Origin: Mucilaginibacter sp. KACC 22063
Lineage (GTDB): Bacteria > Bacteroidota > Bacteroidia > Sphingobacteriales > Sphingobacteriaceae
NCBI RefSeq assembly: GCF_028736115.1
Contig: NZ_CP117877.1
Coordinates: 744,001 to 808,000, forward strand
Direction of reading: 5' to 3'
Length of the DNA stretch: 64,000 nucleotides
Every line of letters begins with the position of its first letter. Within the stretch, counting starts at the first letter, position 1. Position numbers and translations under genes: made by a program. The notes below the pieces were generated by a model. The model was not told the DNA's origin and ran no database searches. It saw only the letters and a list, made by a program, of their open reading frames with translations. Positions 8,948-16,138 of the stretch are shown here, piece by piece.

Positions 8948-9628
8948 TTAAGTTAAAGCAGCGGATGTGTTCCGTTCTGTACTGAAGTAACAAATAATCA
9001 TTCCGGCACCGGGCAGCATAATAACGCTTAGTCCAAAGTGTCCGGCCAGCAGTGCGCCTGTGATACACCCTATTAAAAAGCCGCTTATAGTGATACATTG
9101 CTTTTTAAGGCTTTCTAAAGAAAGGACATCTTTAAAGCCAGAGCTTATCCAGCTTCCAAATTCGAGCGAGGCCTGTGTAACGTTACCCGTCATCATGGTT
9201 GTAGGTCCGTAGGTTTCTTTTGCATAAAGCTTACCAAAAGCATTTTGCAACCCCATTGCAAAAACAACCAGCATTACTACCAGATAAGTTTGCCATACCA
9301 GCGCTGATGTATGCAAAAATATTTCTGAAATAAGGCCGCTGAAAAGCAGGATGATCCCCTCTGTAAGTAACACCTTGTACCGGTTTACAGTGCGGCTTGC
9401 AATTATCCCGCCTGTAATTACAGAAATAATAAATACCGGAAATGTAAGTAGTTTAATCCATGCATGTGTATCTGCATTTTTTACAAACTGGTATGCAAAA
9501 ACAATAAAGTTGCCTGTTACATGAGCAGAAAATATAGAACCTGCCGATACAAAGGTTACGGTGTCGCAATACCCTGCCACCATTGATAAAATCAAGGTGA
9601 CCATCCAAATGCTTTTTTGATTTTCCAT
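8948..9628 (-). CDS. YoaK/DUF1275 family membrane protein
   Basis: This 226-residue integral membrane protein has about six hydrophobic helices. The family motifs are visible: AGYCDTVTFVSAG with HVTGNF in the first third and GLQNAF...MTGNVTQ in the second half. YoaK proteins are small inner-membrane proteins of unproved transport function, often found with stress genes. It follows the Dps gene by 5 bases, so the two are co-transcribed, and a terminator follows it. Confidence 0.9.
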   Translation of the reverse strand: MENQKSIWMVTLILSMVAGYCDTVTFVSAGSIFSAHVTGNFIVFAYQFVKNADTHAWIKLLTFPVFIISVITGGIIASRTVNRYKVLLTEGIILLFSGLISEIFLHTSALVWQTYLVVMLVVFAMGLQNAFGKLYAKETYGPTTMMTGNVTQASLEFGSWISSGFKDVLSLESLKKQCITISGFLIGCITGALLAGHFGLSVIMLPGAGMIICYFSTERNTSAALT

Positions 9629-9633
9629 TAAGG

Positions 9634-10107
9634 TTATCGTAAATGCGACCTCAGCATCCAGGCCATTTTCTCATGGGTTTCCATAAGGCCTGTAATGTAA
9701 TCGCTGGTGCCTGCATCTTTATAATCGTTAGCAAACACATTGATGTTTTCGCGCAGGTGAATAATCAGGCTTTCGTGATCGTTCAATAACTCGGTGATAA
9801 AACCAATGCTGTCATTGCCATTGTGCAGCGTTTCTGATAGATGCGTTAATGCTAAAAAGCCTTTTAAGGTAGCCGGCGAGTAATGACCAAGTGATCTGAT
9901 CCGCTCGGCCACGCTGTCCATGATCTCATCAAGTTGCTGGTACTGGCTTTCAAAAAACAAATGCTTGCTGTGAAAGTCGGGGCCTTCAACGTTCCAGTGC
10001 GCATTCCGGGTTTTGGTGTAAAGTAGAAATTCGTCTGCTAAAATCTTGTTAAGGGCATGAGCTACCTGGGTAAGATTTTCTGCTGAGATACCGATGTTTG
10101 GTTGCAT
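9634..10107 (-). CDS. dps: Dps-family ferritin-like DNA-protection protein
   Basis: The 157-residue protein matches Dps in length. The ferroxidase region reads TRNAHWNVEGPDFHSKHLFFE, followed by YQQLDEIMDSVAERIRSLG, giving the H, H, D and E ligands that form the intersubunit iron site. Dps dodecamers oxidise and store iron with hydrogen peroxide and coat DNA during starvation. There is no long basic N-terminal tail, so DNA binding may be weak. It is the first gene of a two-gene operon with the YoaK-like protein. Confidence 0.95.
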   Translation of the reverse strand: MQPNIGISAENLTQVAHALNKILADEFLLYTKTRNAHWNVEGPDFHSKHLFFESQYQQLDEIMDSVAERIRSLGHYSPATLKGFLALTHLSETLHNGNDSIGFITELLNDHESLIIHLRENINVFANDYKDAGTSDYITGLMETHEKMAWMLRSHLR

Positions 10108-10158
10108 AGTAATAATTATTTAAAGGTTAAAATGTAGTGTCGTTATGCTAAACTACCC

Positions 10159-10184
10159 ATAGCAGTTTCGCCGGGAACTGCTAT
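10159..10184. promoter_or_regulatory. Inverted repeat between the M17-N gene and dps
   Basis: ATAGCAGTT (10159-10167) and AACTGCTAT (10176-10184) form a perfect 9-bp hairpin with an 8-base loop. It lies in the 88-base gap between the stop of the M17-N gene and the dps start. No T-run follows on either strand, so it is a weak terminator at best. It could be an operator for dps or an mRNA structure. Confidence 0.35.
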
Positions 10185-10195
10185 TGATGAAGCAA

Positions 10196-10948
10196 TTAAT
10201 TTCGGGTTGACAAGTAAGCCTTAATAGCATCACCGGATGGCGCAAAAAATGCCTGACCTGCCAGTAGCGTTAACTTTGTAAGCGGCCTATGCCCGGTAAC
10301 CTTTTTACGGATCAGATACTGTTCGGTTTCATAAGCATCTAATGCGCCTTTTACTACGTTAACAGCAACCGTACCTGTAGGCGAATCAATGCCGCCATCT
10401 TTCAGGTCACTTGCATGCGAATAGCTGCTAACACCTAAACGCAATGCTTCGCGCATACCGACCCTGCCTATATCCGTCATCACGTCGGGCGTAAAATCTT
10501 TACGGTTGCCCAAACCAATCAGTAATAATTTTTGAGCAGGCATACTGCCTTTTGGAGGGGTGATCAGCATCGTTTCGAGCCTGTGGCCTAAAAATTTGCC
10601 GTTTTTACGCAGGTCGGTAATTAACCCTTTCAGGGCTTCGTCTACATGTAGTAACCCGTTAATGGCAGCAGGCAGTGCACTCGGACTGGTTAAGTCGCCT
10701 TCTTCATATTCAAATATGCAGACGATCTGTAAGGGGGTAGCCTGTCCTGCCGGACTTTGAACCTTGCCCTCGATAGCAATGCCATCTGCCTTGCCTAATA
10801 ATGCTGTTGTTCCTGCTTTTGGTAATGATGTGGTTGCGTTTTGAGCCTGCAGGTTTAACGTCAAGGTAAACAATAATACAATTGCGGTGAACAGCACTTT
10901 AGTTGACATGTTAAGCCTTTTAAAAGAGCTGGATGTTGAATTTTTCAT
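10196..10948 (-). CDS. Exported stand-alone peptidase M17 N-terminal (macro-like) domain protein
   Basis: The 250-residue protein has a signal peptide (hydrophobic run ending in LQAQ, about residue 36). The rest resembles the N-terminal domain of M17 leucyl aminopeptidases: GLLHVDEALKGLI, then a segment LLLIGLGNRKDFTPD and a helix with RVGMREALRLGV. The whole zinc-binding catalytic domain of true leucyl aminopeptidases is absent, so peptidase activity is not expected. An internal ATG at 10909 would still leave a signal peptide. Function is unknown; export plus loss of the catalytic half suggests a binding or scaffold role. Confidence 0.75.
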   Translation of the reverse strand: MKNSTSSSFKRLNMSTKVLFTAIVLLFTLTLNLQAQNATTSLPKAGTTALLGKADGIAIEGKVQSPAGQATPLQIVCIFEYEEGDLTSPSALPAAINGLLHVDEALKGLITDLRKNGKFLGHRLETMLITPPKGSMPAQKLLLIGLGNRKDFTPDVMTDIGRVGMREALRLGVSSYSHASDLKDGGIDSPTGTVAVNVVKGALDAYETEQYLIRKKVTGHRPLTKLTLLAGQAFFAPSGDAIKAYLSTRN

Positions 10949-11289
10949 GGCATTACGTTGTTTAGGGGTTTAAAATATATGATGATATTTCTGTTTTGCC
11001 ATGTGATAACCATTAACAATGCCATTTTATAAGCAATTGAAAATCAATCTAATTTACAAATTCCCTCATTTATAAATTAGTGATATATCGTCAATTTGCG
11101 AATTTGTTTAACACCAGAAATATTGGTTAATTTACATGAGTAATCAATGTAATTGTAAGTTGAATGGGGATACGATATATTGATAAATTCAAATCCACCC
11201 TGTATCCTGAAGATATAATTTAACGTATAATGAATACGTTTTTAAAAGGCACTTAATTTTTTAACCAGGTACTATCCATACCACGGCTC
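10949..11289. other. Divergent intergenic region, no gene seen
   Basis: This AT-rich stretch of about 340 bases separates divergent genes. I see no coding frame or terminator. One 9-bp inverted repeat is split by about 80 bases (ATATATCGT at 11083-11091 and ACGATATAT at 11172-11180). It may hold operators for either gene, or may be chance. Confidence 0.4.
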
Positions 11290-13068
11290 ATGAACAATTC
11301 ATCCGAACAATCATTATCCAGGATATTTAAGGATTCGTCTATCAATACATCTGCTGCCCGGTCAGCGGGTACGCTTGACCATCATATTCTGTTAACAGAT
11401 CTGCTTAAAGTTATTTTTAACAGAATACATCCTTTGTATTTAGTTGATTGTGGAGCTGTGCTTATTTATGATCAGCAACTAACGGTTATTAAAGAAGCTT
11501 TTATCTCCACGTTTTCAAACGAAAACGAAGAAGTAAGTATTTACACAACAGCGCAGCCATCAGAGCTAACTGCTGTGCAGAAGATTATTGCAGAGTTTTC
11601 ATACCCTGTCATAAAATCAAGTAAAGAATGGATAGCAGAAGAAAGTACTAACCATACGCTGGTTAATAACGCAAGCCATTATCATTACCATTGCTATATA
11701 CCTTTAGAAATAGATAACAAGGTAGTAGGCACGCTTGAACTGCATAACGAAAACCGTGAACTTAATCCCGAGTCATTAACTTTTTGCAGCAATATTGCCG
11801 ATTTTCTGGCAGAGCTTATCCGGCAGGTAAGATCGCAGGCAGCCATAAGCATCAGAGCCTCATCTGCCGGTATTGTTAACGCTAAAAATAGTGGCCATAC
11901 CATAAATAATAACGATGCGGATCAACTGCAGAAACTTAAAGAACAGATCAGCCAGGTAAACCAGTCAACAACGCTGGAAAGTTTTATTGACCAGTCGGCT
12001 AAGTTATTCCCATCGGCTTTCGGTAAGCTTAAATTCCAGCTGGATGAGATCAGAGCATTAAGCCTGAAGATTGATAATAATAATTTACACACGCCTGAGG
12101 AAATTGCTTTATCAAGTGATTATCCGGAAATAGTTGGTGCAGGCAAAGCGATGGCCAAAGTGTTTTCGCTGTTGGACAGGGTGGCTGATACAGATGCTAC
12201 GGTGTTAATATTGGGGGAAACAGGGACAGGGAAAGAGTTAATTGCCAAGGCAATTCATCGGCGCTCGTCCAGGAAAGAGCAGCCTATGATCATGATCAAC
12301 TGTGCCGCCATACCGGCTAATTTGATAGAGAGCGAATTGTTCGGGCACGAAAAAGGCGCATTTACCGGGGCCACTGATAAGCGTATCGGAAAGTTTGAGC
12401 TGGCAGAAGGAGGTACTCTGTTTCTTGATGAAATTGGTGAAATGCCGCTTGATTTGCAGGTAAAGCTATTACGTGCCCTACAGGAAAAGGAAATTGAACG
12501 CGTAGGTGGTAAAACAGTTATAAAGACAAATGTAAGAGTGATCTCGGCTACTAACAGGGATTTGCTGGAAGAAGTAGAAAAGGGTCGGTTTCGAAGAGAC
12601 CTTTATTTCCGCTTAAATGTTTTTCCGGTGACTTTACCGGCATTACGAGACCGTATTGAAGATATACCATTGTTGGCTATGCACTTTTTAAATAAATATG
12701 CCGGCAAAAAAGGCAAACAATTAACCGGATTTTCAAAGGGTGCCATTAAGCAAATGCGCGAATATAACTGGCCGGGAAACATCAGGGAAATGGAACACCT
12801 GATAGAGCGCCAGGTTTTGCTAAATACAAAGTCAATGATCACCGATTTGCTCATCACAATAAAAGAAAAGACCAAAATCAATAGTGACGGACTGGCCGTG
12901 AAGATAAAAACGATTGACGAAAATGAGCGCGACCATATATTTGAAGTGCTTCAGCTGTGTAAGGGAAGGATCTCGGGGGCAAACGGCGCTGCTAAACTTT
13001 TAGGCGTACCCGCAACTACGCTTAACTCAAAAATCAAGCGTTTGGGATTAAACAAAAAACACTTTTAA
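11290..13068 (+). CDS. Sigma-54-dependent activator with N-terminal GAF-like sensor and Fis HTH
   Basis: The 592-residue protein has no receiver domain. Residues about 30-180 look like a GAF-type sensor (HYHCYIPLEIDNKVVGTLEL is typical). A linker follows, then an AAA+ sigma-54 domain with Walker A GETGTGKE, GAFTGAT, Walker [14 protein letters not shown] and the sensor region NVRVISATNRDL. The C terminus is a Fis-like HTH ([20 protein letters not shown]), very similar to that of the response regulator ending at 4479. It should activate sigma-54 promoters in response to a small molecule bound by the GAF domain. It is a monocistronic unit ended by a terminator. Confidence 0.92.
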   Translation: MNNSSEQSLSRIFKDSSINTSAARSAGTLDHHILLTDLLKVIFNRIHPLYLVDCGAVLIYDQQLTVIKEAFISTFSNENEEVSIYTTAQPSELTAVQKIIAEFSYPVIKSSKEWIAEESTNHTLVNNASHYHYHCYIPLEIDNKVVGTLELHNENRELNPESLTFCSNIADFLAELIRQVRSQAAISIRASSAGIVNAKNSGHTINNNDADQLQKLKEQISQVNQSTTLESFIDQSAKLFPSAFGKLKFQLDEIRALSLKIDNNNLHTPEEIALSSDYPEIVGAGKAMAKVFSLLDRVADTDATVLILGETGTGKELIAKAIHRRSSRKEQPMIMINCAAIPANLIESELFGHEKGAFTGATDKRIGKFELAEGGTLFLDEIGEMPLDLQVKLLRALQEKEIERVGGKTVIKTNVRVISATNRDLLEEVEKGRFRRDLYFRLNVFPVTLPALRDRIEDIPLLAMHFLNKYAGKKGKQLTGFSKGAIKQMREYNWPGNIREMEHLIERQVLLNTKSMITDLLITIKEKTKINSDGLAVKIKTIDENERDHIFEVLQLCKGRISGANGAAKLLGVPATTLNSKIKRLGLNKKHF

Positions 13069-13090
13069 TAACATTTAAAACAGACAGGCT

Positions 13091-13125
13091 AAGCGGCTTC
13101 CTTGCAGGGAGCCGCTTTTGTTTTA
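13091..13125 (+). terminator. Rho-independent terminator after the GAF/sigma-54 activator
   Basis: AAGCGGCT (13091-13098) and AGCCGCTT (13110-13117) form the stem, extended by three further pairs, and a T-rich tail follows. Confidence 0.85.
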
Positions 13126-13258
13126 TCTAAACTCCATAGTATCGTAAAATAGCGTTATAAAGTAATAGCTAAAATCATTAATTAAACATAATATATTGAT
13201 TTGTAGGTATTTGTAAAAAGGCATGTTTGTGGGTTAACTATTGGCACATAATTAAAAC

Positions 13259-14032
13259 ATGAAAACAAACTTTACAATCAGAATGATAGCCGTTGCAGCA
13301 GCGGCCATTTTAGTGTCGGTAATTAACCCTTTAAAAAGCGTAGCGCAAACAGCCCCTATCAAAAACATTGTAATAGTGCATGGCGCATTCGCCGATGCCT
13401 CTGGCTGGGAGGCCGTTTACAAAATCTTGGTAAAAGATGGCTACCATGTTACCCTGGTTCAAAATCCAACCAGCTCATTAGCTGATGATGTTGCCGCTAC
13501 CAACTTTGCGCTCGATCGCCAGGATGGACCGGTAGTTTTGGTAGGCCACTCATGGGGTGGTACAGTAATAACACAAGCCGGTAACTCAGATAAAGTTAAA
13601 AGCCTTGTATATGTTGCGGCCTTTATTCCGGCGGTTGGCGAATCTACCCTTGATTTAGTACAAACGGTAAAAGACCAGCCAAAAGGTATTTTGCCACCTG
13701 ATGCAAAGGGGAATGTGTACCTGGGTAAATCAACCTTTCAGGAAACCTTTGCTAATGGCCAGAGCAAAGAGAAATCAGACTTTATGTATGATTCGCAGAT
13801 CCCTTTAACTGTAAAGGCATTTACTGATAAAGTAACCGACGCAGCCTGGAAAAGCAAGCCTGTTTATGCAATTAAACCATCAAATGATGAAACTATAGAT
13901 ATGGGCTTAGAAGATACCATGTATAAGCGCGCTAATGCTAAAGTAACGCATGTTACCGGCGGGCATACGCTTTTTATGACACAGCCCAAAGCAGTTGCCG
14001 CAGTAATTGAAGCAGCAGCTAACGGCAAGTAA
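13259..14032 (+). CDS. Exported alpha/beta hydrolase
   Basis: The 257-residue protein has an N-terminal signal peptide (about 1-30, ending SVAQ). The alpha/beta hydrolase core shows the oxyanion segment VIVHGAFADASGW, the nucleophile elbow GHSWGG and a late catalytic histidine in GGHTLF. This matches the esterase-like group often annotated as alpha/beta hydrolases related to salicylate esterase or signalling hydrolases. The substrate is unknown. It stands alone and is followed by a weak hairpin. TTGGCAC about 18 bases upstream resembles a sigma-54 -24 box, but the -12 half is missing. Confidence 0.88.
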   Translation: MKTNFTIRMIAVAAAAILVSVINPLKSVAQTAPIKNIVIVHGAFADASGWEAVYKILVKDGYHVTLVQNPTSSLADDVAATNFALDRQDGPVVLVGHSWGGTVITQAGNSDKVKSLVYVAAFIPAVGESTLDLVQTVKDQPKGILPPDAKGNVYLGKSTFQETFANGQSKEKSDFMYDSQIPLTVKAFTDKVTDAAWKSKPVYAIKPSNDETIDMGLEDTMYKRANAKVTHVTGGHTLFMTQPKAVAAVIEAAANGK

Positions 14033-14064
14033 GCTTTTCCTGCTATCTGAACGTGATCAATCCA

Positions 14065-14100
14065 AACCCCTTCCAGTTTTTCAATAAATTGGGAGGGGTT
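14065..14100 (+). terminator. Hairpin after the hydrolase gene, probable terminator
   Basis: AACCCCTTCC (14065-14074) and GGGAGGGGTT (14091-14100) pair with a 16-base loop. The downstream T-run is poor (AATCTGTTTA). Confidence 0.5.
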
Positions 14101-14127
14101 AATCTGTTTATGTGGGACGATTAAAAG

Positions 14128-14344
14128 TTACTTATTAAGAAGTTCATTGAGTTTTGAGTATACCAATGCAGATCCTTGTTTTTGTACAACGCTGTCTGCA
14201 ATAGTTCCTGACTGATCTATAATCATGTGCCGGGAAATGAAGAAGGTTCTCTTTGATTTAAATTTCAGATTAGTCCTTTAGGTAGTATTCCAGAAAGGTT
14301 AATGTGATTTTTGTAGTCGGCGCTTTAATATTTTCAATAATACT
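14128..14344 (-). pseudogene. Decayed remnant of an unidentified gene (C-terminal part, frameshifted)
   Basis: On the minus strand, one frame reads SIIENIKAP...ITLTFLEYYLKD and then stops. Right after it an adjacent frame reads NLKFKSKRTFFISR...IIDQSGTIAD...LNELLNK and ends with TAA at 14128. Together they look like the tail of a once-functional protein of which the first part is gone and one frameshift has occurred around 14270-14285. No start codon or upstream coding sequence remains, and the terminator of the DUF2630 gene lies immediately upstream. I do not recognise the family. Confidence 0.35.
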
Positions 14345-14352
14345 TCACAAAC

Positions 14353-14399
14353 AAAAAACTCTTCCCTTGCAGTGTGGTAATAACTGATTAGGGAAGAGT
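14353..14399 (-). terminator. Rho-independent terminator of the MaoC-hydrolase-DUF2630 operon
   Basis: ACTCTTCCCT (14358-14367) and AGGGAAGAGT (14390-14399) form a 10-bp stem. In the minus-strand direction it is followed by a T-run (complement of 14353-14358), 11 bases past the stop at 14410. Confidence 0.85.
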
Positions 14400-14409
14400 A
14401 TGGAAGCAA

Positions 14410-14643
14410 TTATCGCTTATAATTTTCAATCGTATCGATATCCCTTGCTTCAGCTTTGTTTGGGTTTTCGTGCGCATCGCGTAATGCCCGCCTTTGCCTT
14501 AACAGGTCCCAGCATTGATCAAGTTCCAGCTTAATTTGGTGCAGTTTGGTTACCTCCTCATCAGTAAGGTCCGTTTTCCCCCAAAGTTTTTCTTCGTGTG
14601 CTGTCAGGTTCTTAATGTGATTTAAAATCTGATTATCTTCCAT
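14410..14643 (-). CDS. DUF2630 family protein
   Basis: The 77-residue protein carries the DUF2630 signature LELDQCWDLLRQRRALR in its second half and a helical first half beginning MEDNQILNHIKNL. It is all helical, charged and cytosolic, with no known biochemical role. It is the last gene of a three-gene unit behind the MaoC and hydrolase genes, 31 bases after the hydrolase gene, and is followed by a clear terminator. Confidence 0.9.
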   Translation of the reverse strand: MEDNQILNHIKNLTAHEEKLWGKTDLTDEEVTKLHQIKLELDQCWDLLRQRRALRDAHENPNKAEARDIDTIENYKR

Positions 14644-14674
14644 TTTACTGTTGGTTTTATAAGTGATTTATCTG

Positions 14675-15436
14675 TTACTTTTCTTGTAATGCTATTTCAA
14701 TCAGGATCTCGCTGAGCTGTTGCGGCTGCGAAAGCATGGGGCAGTGCCCTGTGTTTAAATCATAACTGTCTGCAAGGGTTGATGTTGCCATCATCTGCTT
14801 TTGCAGAATGTTACCTATCCCATTATCCTGTAAGGTTTCAATATAATATTTTGTTACCTGGCCAAAGTTTGCATCGCTTAGGCTCACTGTGTCAGAAAAT
14901 GGTGCTGCAGGTTCGGGCTTGTAATTTTCCAGAACTATTTTTTGCACATTTTCAGGCGCATCCTGGCAAAAGATGTTCAGTGCATTTTCCAGTTTTACGT
15001 CAAACGTTAACTTATCGTCAGATACAATTAACGAAGCCCCCAATAGTGACTGGGTATCTGCTGCTGATATAGCAAAAGCCGATTGCCCATTTTGCGGTAG
15101 ATAAGCAGCTACAAAAATAAGCTTATCAATTAGCTGGGGTATCTGTTCTGCCACTCCGGCTACTACCATGCCGGCCATGCTATGCCCAACCAGGATCACC
15201 TTTTTGCCGGTTTGCTTTATAGCTTCGGTTACATAGGCTATGTATGATTCCATGTGTAAATTTCCAGGAGCAGTATTGTCGCTGCCATGCCCCGGCAGCT
15301 GAGGGGTAATTGACTGATAGCTTTTTTCAGTAAGGATGTCTTGTACTTGCTTCCATGCAAAGGGTGCCGCCCAGGCACCGTGTACCAGTACAAAAAGCGT
15401 ATCGCTTCCGGTAATGTCTGTTAGTGTGTTTTCCAT
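14675..15436 (-). CDS. Cytosolic alpha/beta hydrolase
   Basis: This 253-residue enzyme lacks a signal peptide. It has the oxyanion segment LFVLVHGAWAAPFAW, the nucleophile elbow GHSMAG and a C-terminal histidine in TGHCPML. That layout is shared with the salicylate/methyl esterase-like and hydroxynitrile-lyase-like group of alpha/beta hydrolases. It follows the MaoC gene by only 4 bases, so the two probably act in one pathway on an acyl or ester substrate, which cannot be named from sequence. Confidence 0.87.
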   Translation of the reverse strand: MENTLTDITGSDTLFVLVHGAWAAPFAWKQVQDILTEKSYQSITPQLPGHGSDNTAPGNLHMESYIAYVTEAIKQTGKKVILVGHSMAGMVVAGVAEQIPQLIDKLIFVAAYLPQNGQSAFAISAADTQSLLGASLIVSDDKLTFDVKLENALNIFCQDAPENVQKIVLENYKPEPAAPFSDTVSLSDANFGQVTKYYIETLQDNGIGNILQKQMMATSTLADSYDLNTGHCPMLSQPQQLSEILIEIALQEK

Positions 15437-15440
15437 TATG

Positions 15441-15929
15441 TTATGCTTCAGGTGTTGTTTTTAATAAATATTTGTGAGTGCCGGCAAGCACCAGTTCGCC
15501 GCGCTGATTATGTACGGTAGCGGCTGTTTCTACAATACCTGTCTCACCCTGCGGGGTTAAAGCAATAATCTCGAGTGCAGGGTACAGCGTATCTCCGGCG
15601 TTAACTTCTTTTAAAAACTTGCAGGTTAATTCTGTAAAGGCAATAAACACCTCGCCTATCACATGCGGGAACATTGTTGCGCCCGGAGCAGTAAATGCAA
15701 GTACCTGCAGGCCATGCACTACGGGTGCCTTGTGGCCATGCTTTTTAGCCCAAACCTCGTCATAATGCACCGGATGGTTATCGCAGGATACGGTTTGAAA
15801 TGCTGCCGAATGTGCATCGGTTAGTGTACGGCTGGGTGCCCTGAAAATTTCCCCCACCTCCAGCTGTTCAAAGGTACGGGCCGGAACAATCAGGAAATTG
15901 TTTGGATCAAAAGTGTTATTGGTTTCCAT
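15441..15929 (-). CDS. MaoC-family dehydratase (hot-dog fold)
   Basis: The 162-residue protein has the hydratase motif region SCDNHPVHYDEVWAKK with the D...N..H catalytic pattern, followed by PVVHGLQVLAF, then FLKEVNAGDTL typical of MaoC-like enoyl-CoA hydratases. It would hydrate or dehydrate a 2-enoyl-CoA or similar thioester. It is the first gene of an operon with an alpha/beta hydrolase and a DUF2630 protein. Confidence 0.9.
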   Translation of the reverse strand: METNNTFDPNNFLIVPARTFEQLEVGEIFRAPSRTLTDAHSAAFQTVSCDNHPVHYDEVWAKKHGHKAPVVHGLQVLAFTAPGATMFPHVIGEVFIAFTELTCKFLKEVNAGDTLYPALEIIALTPQGETGIVETAATVHNQRGELVLAGTHKYLLKTTPEA

Positions 15930-16138
15930 AGTTTCTTTTTAAGCTGATATGCCAAAAAGAAAACCAATATTAAACTATTAATATTCAATATATTATAAAT
16001 TGTTACTAATGCTGTATTTACGAAATAACGTTGATTTATGATATCACAATAATGGCGGCCCGGTGAAATAATCTGGGCTTTTGCCAAATATTAAACCTCA
16101 TGGTAACACTATCATCTTATTTTTCAATCTTAGTACCC

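Noticed and set aside
13241..13258. TTGGCAC before the hydrolase gene as a sigma-54 promoter
   Set aside because: The -24 half is good, but the -12 half (TTGC at the right spacing) is absent and the gene starts too close.
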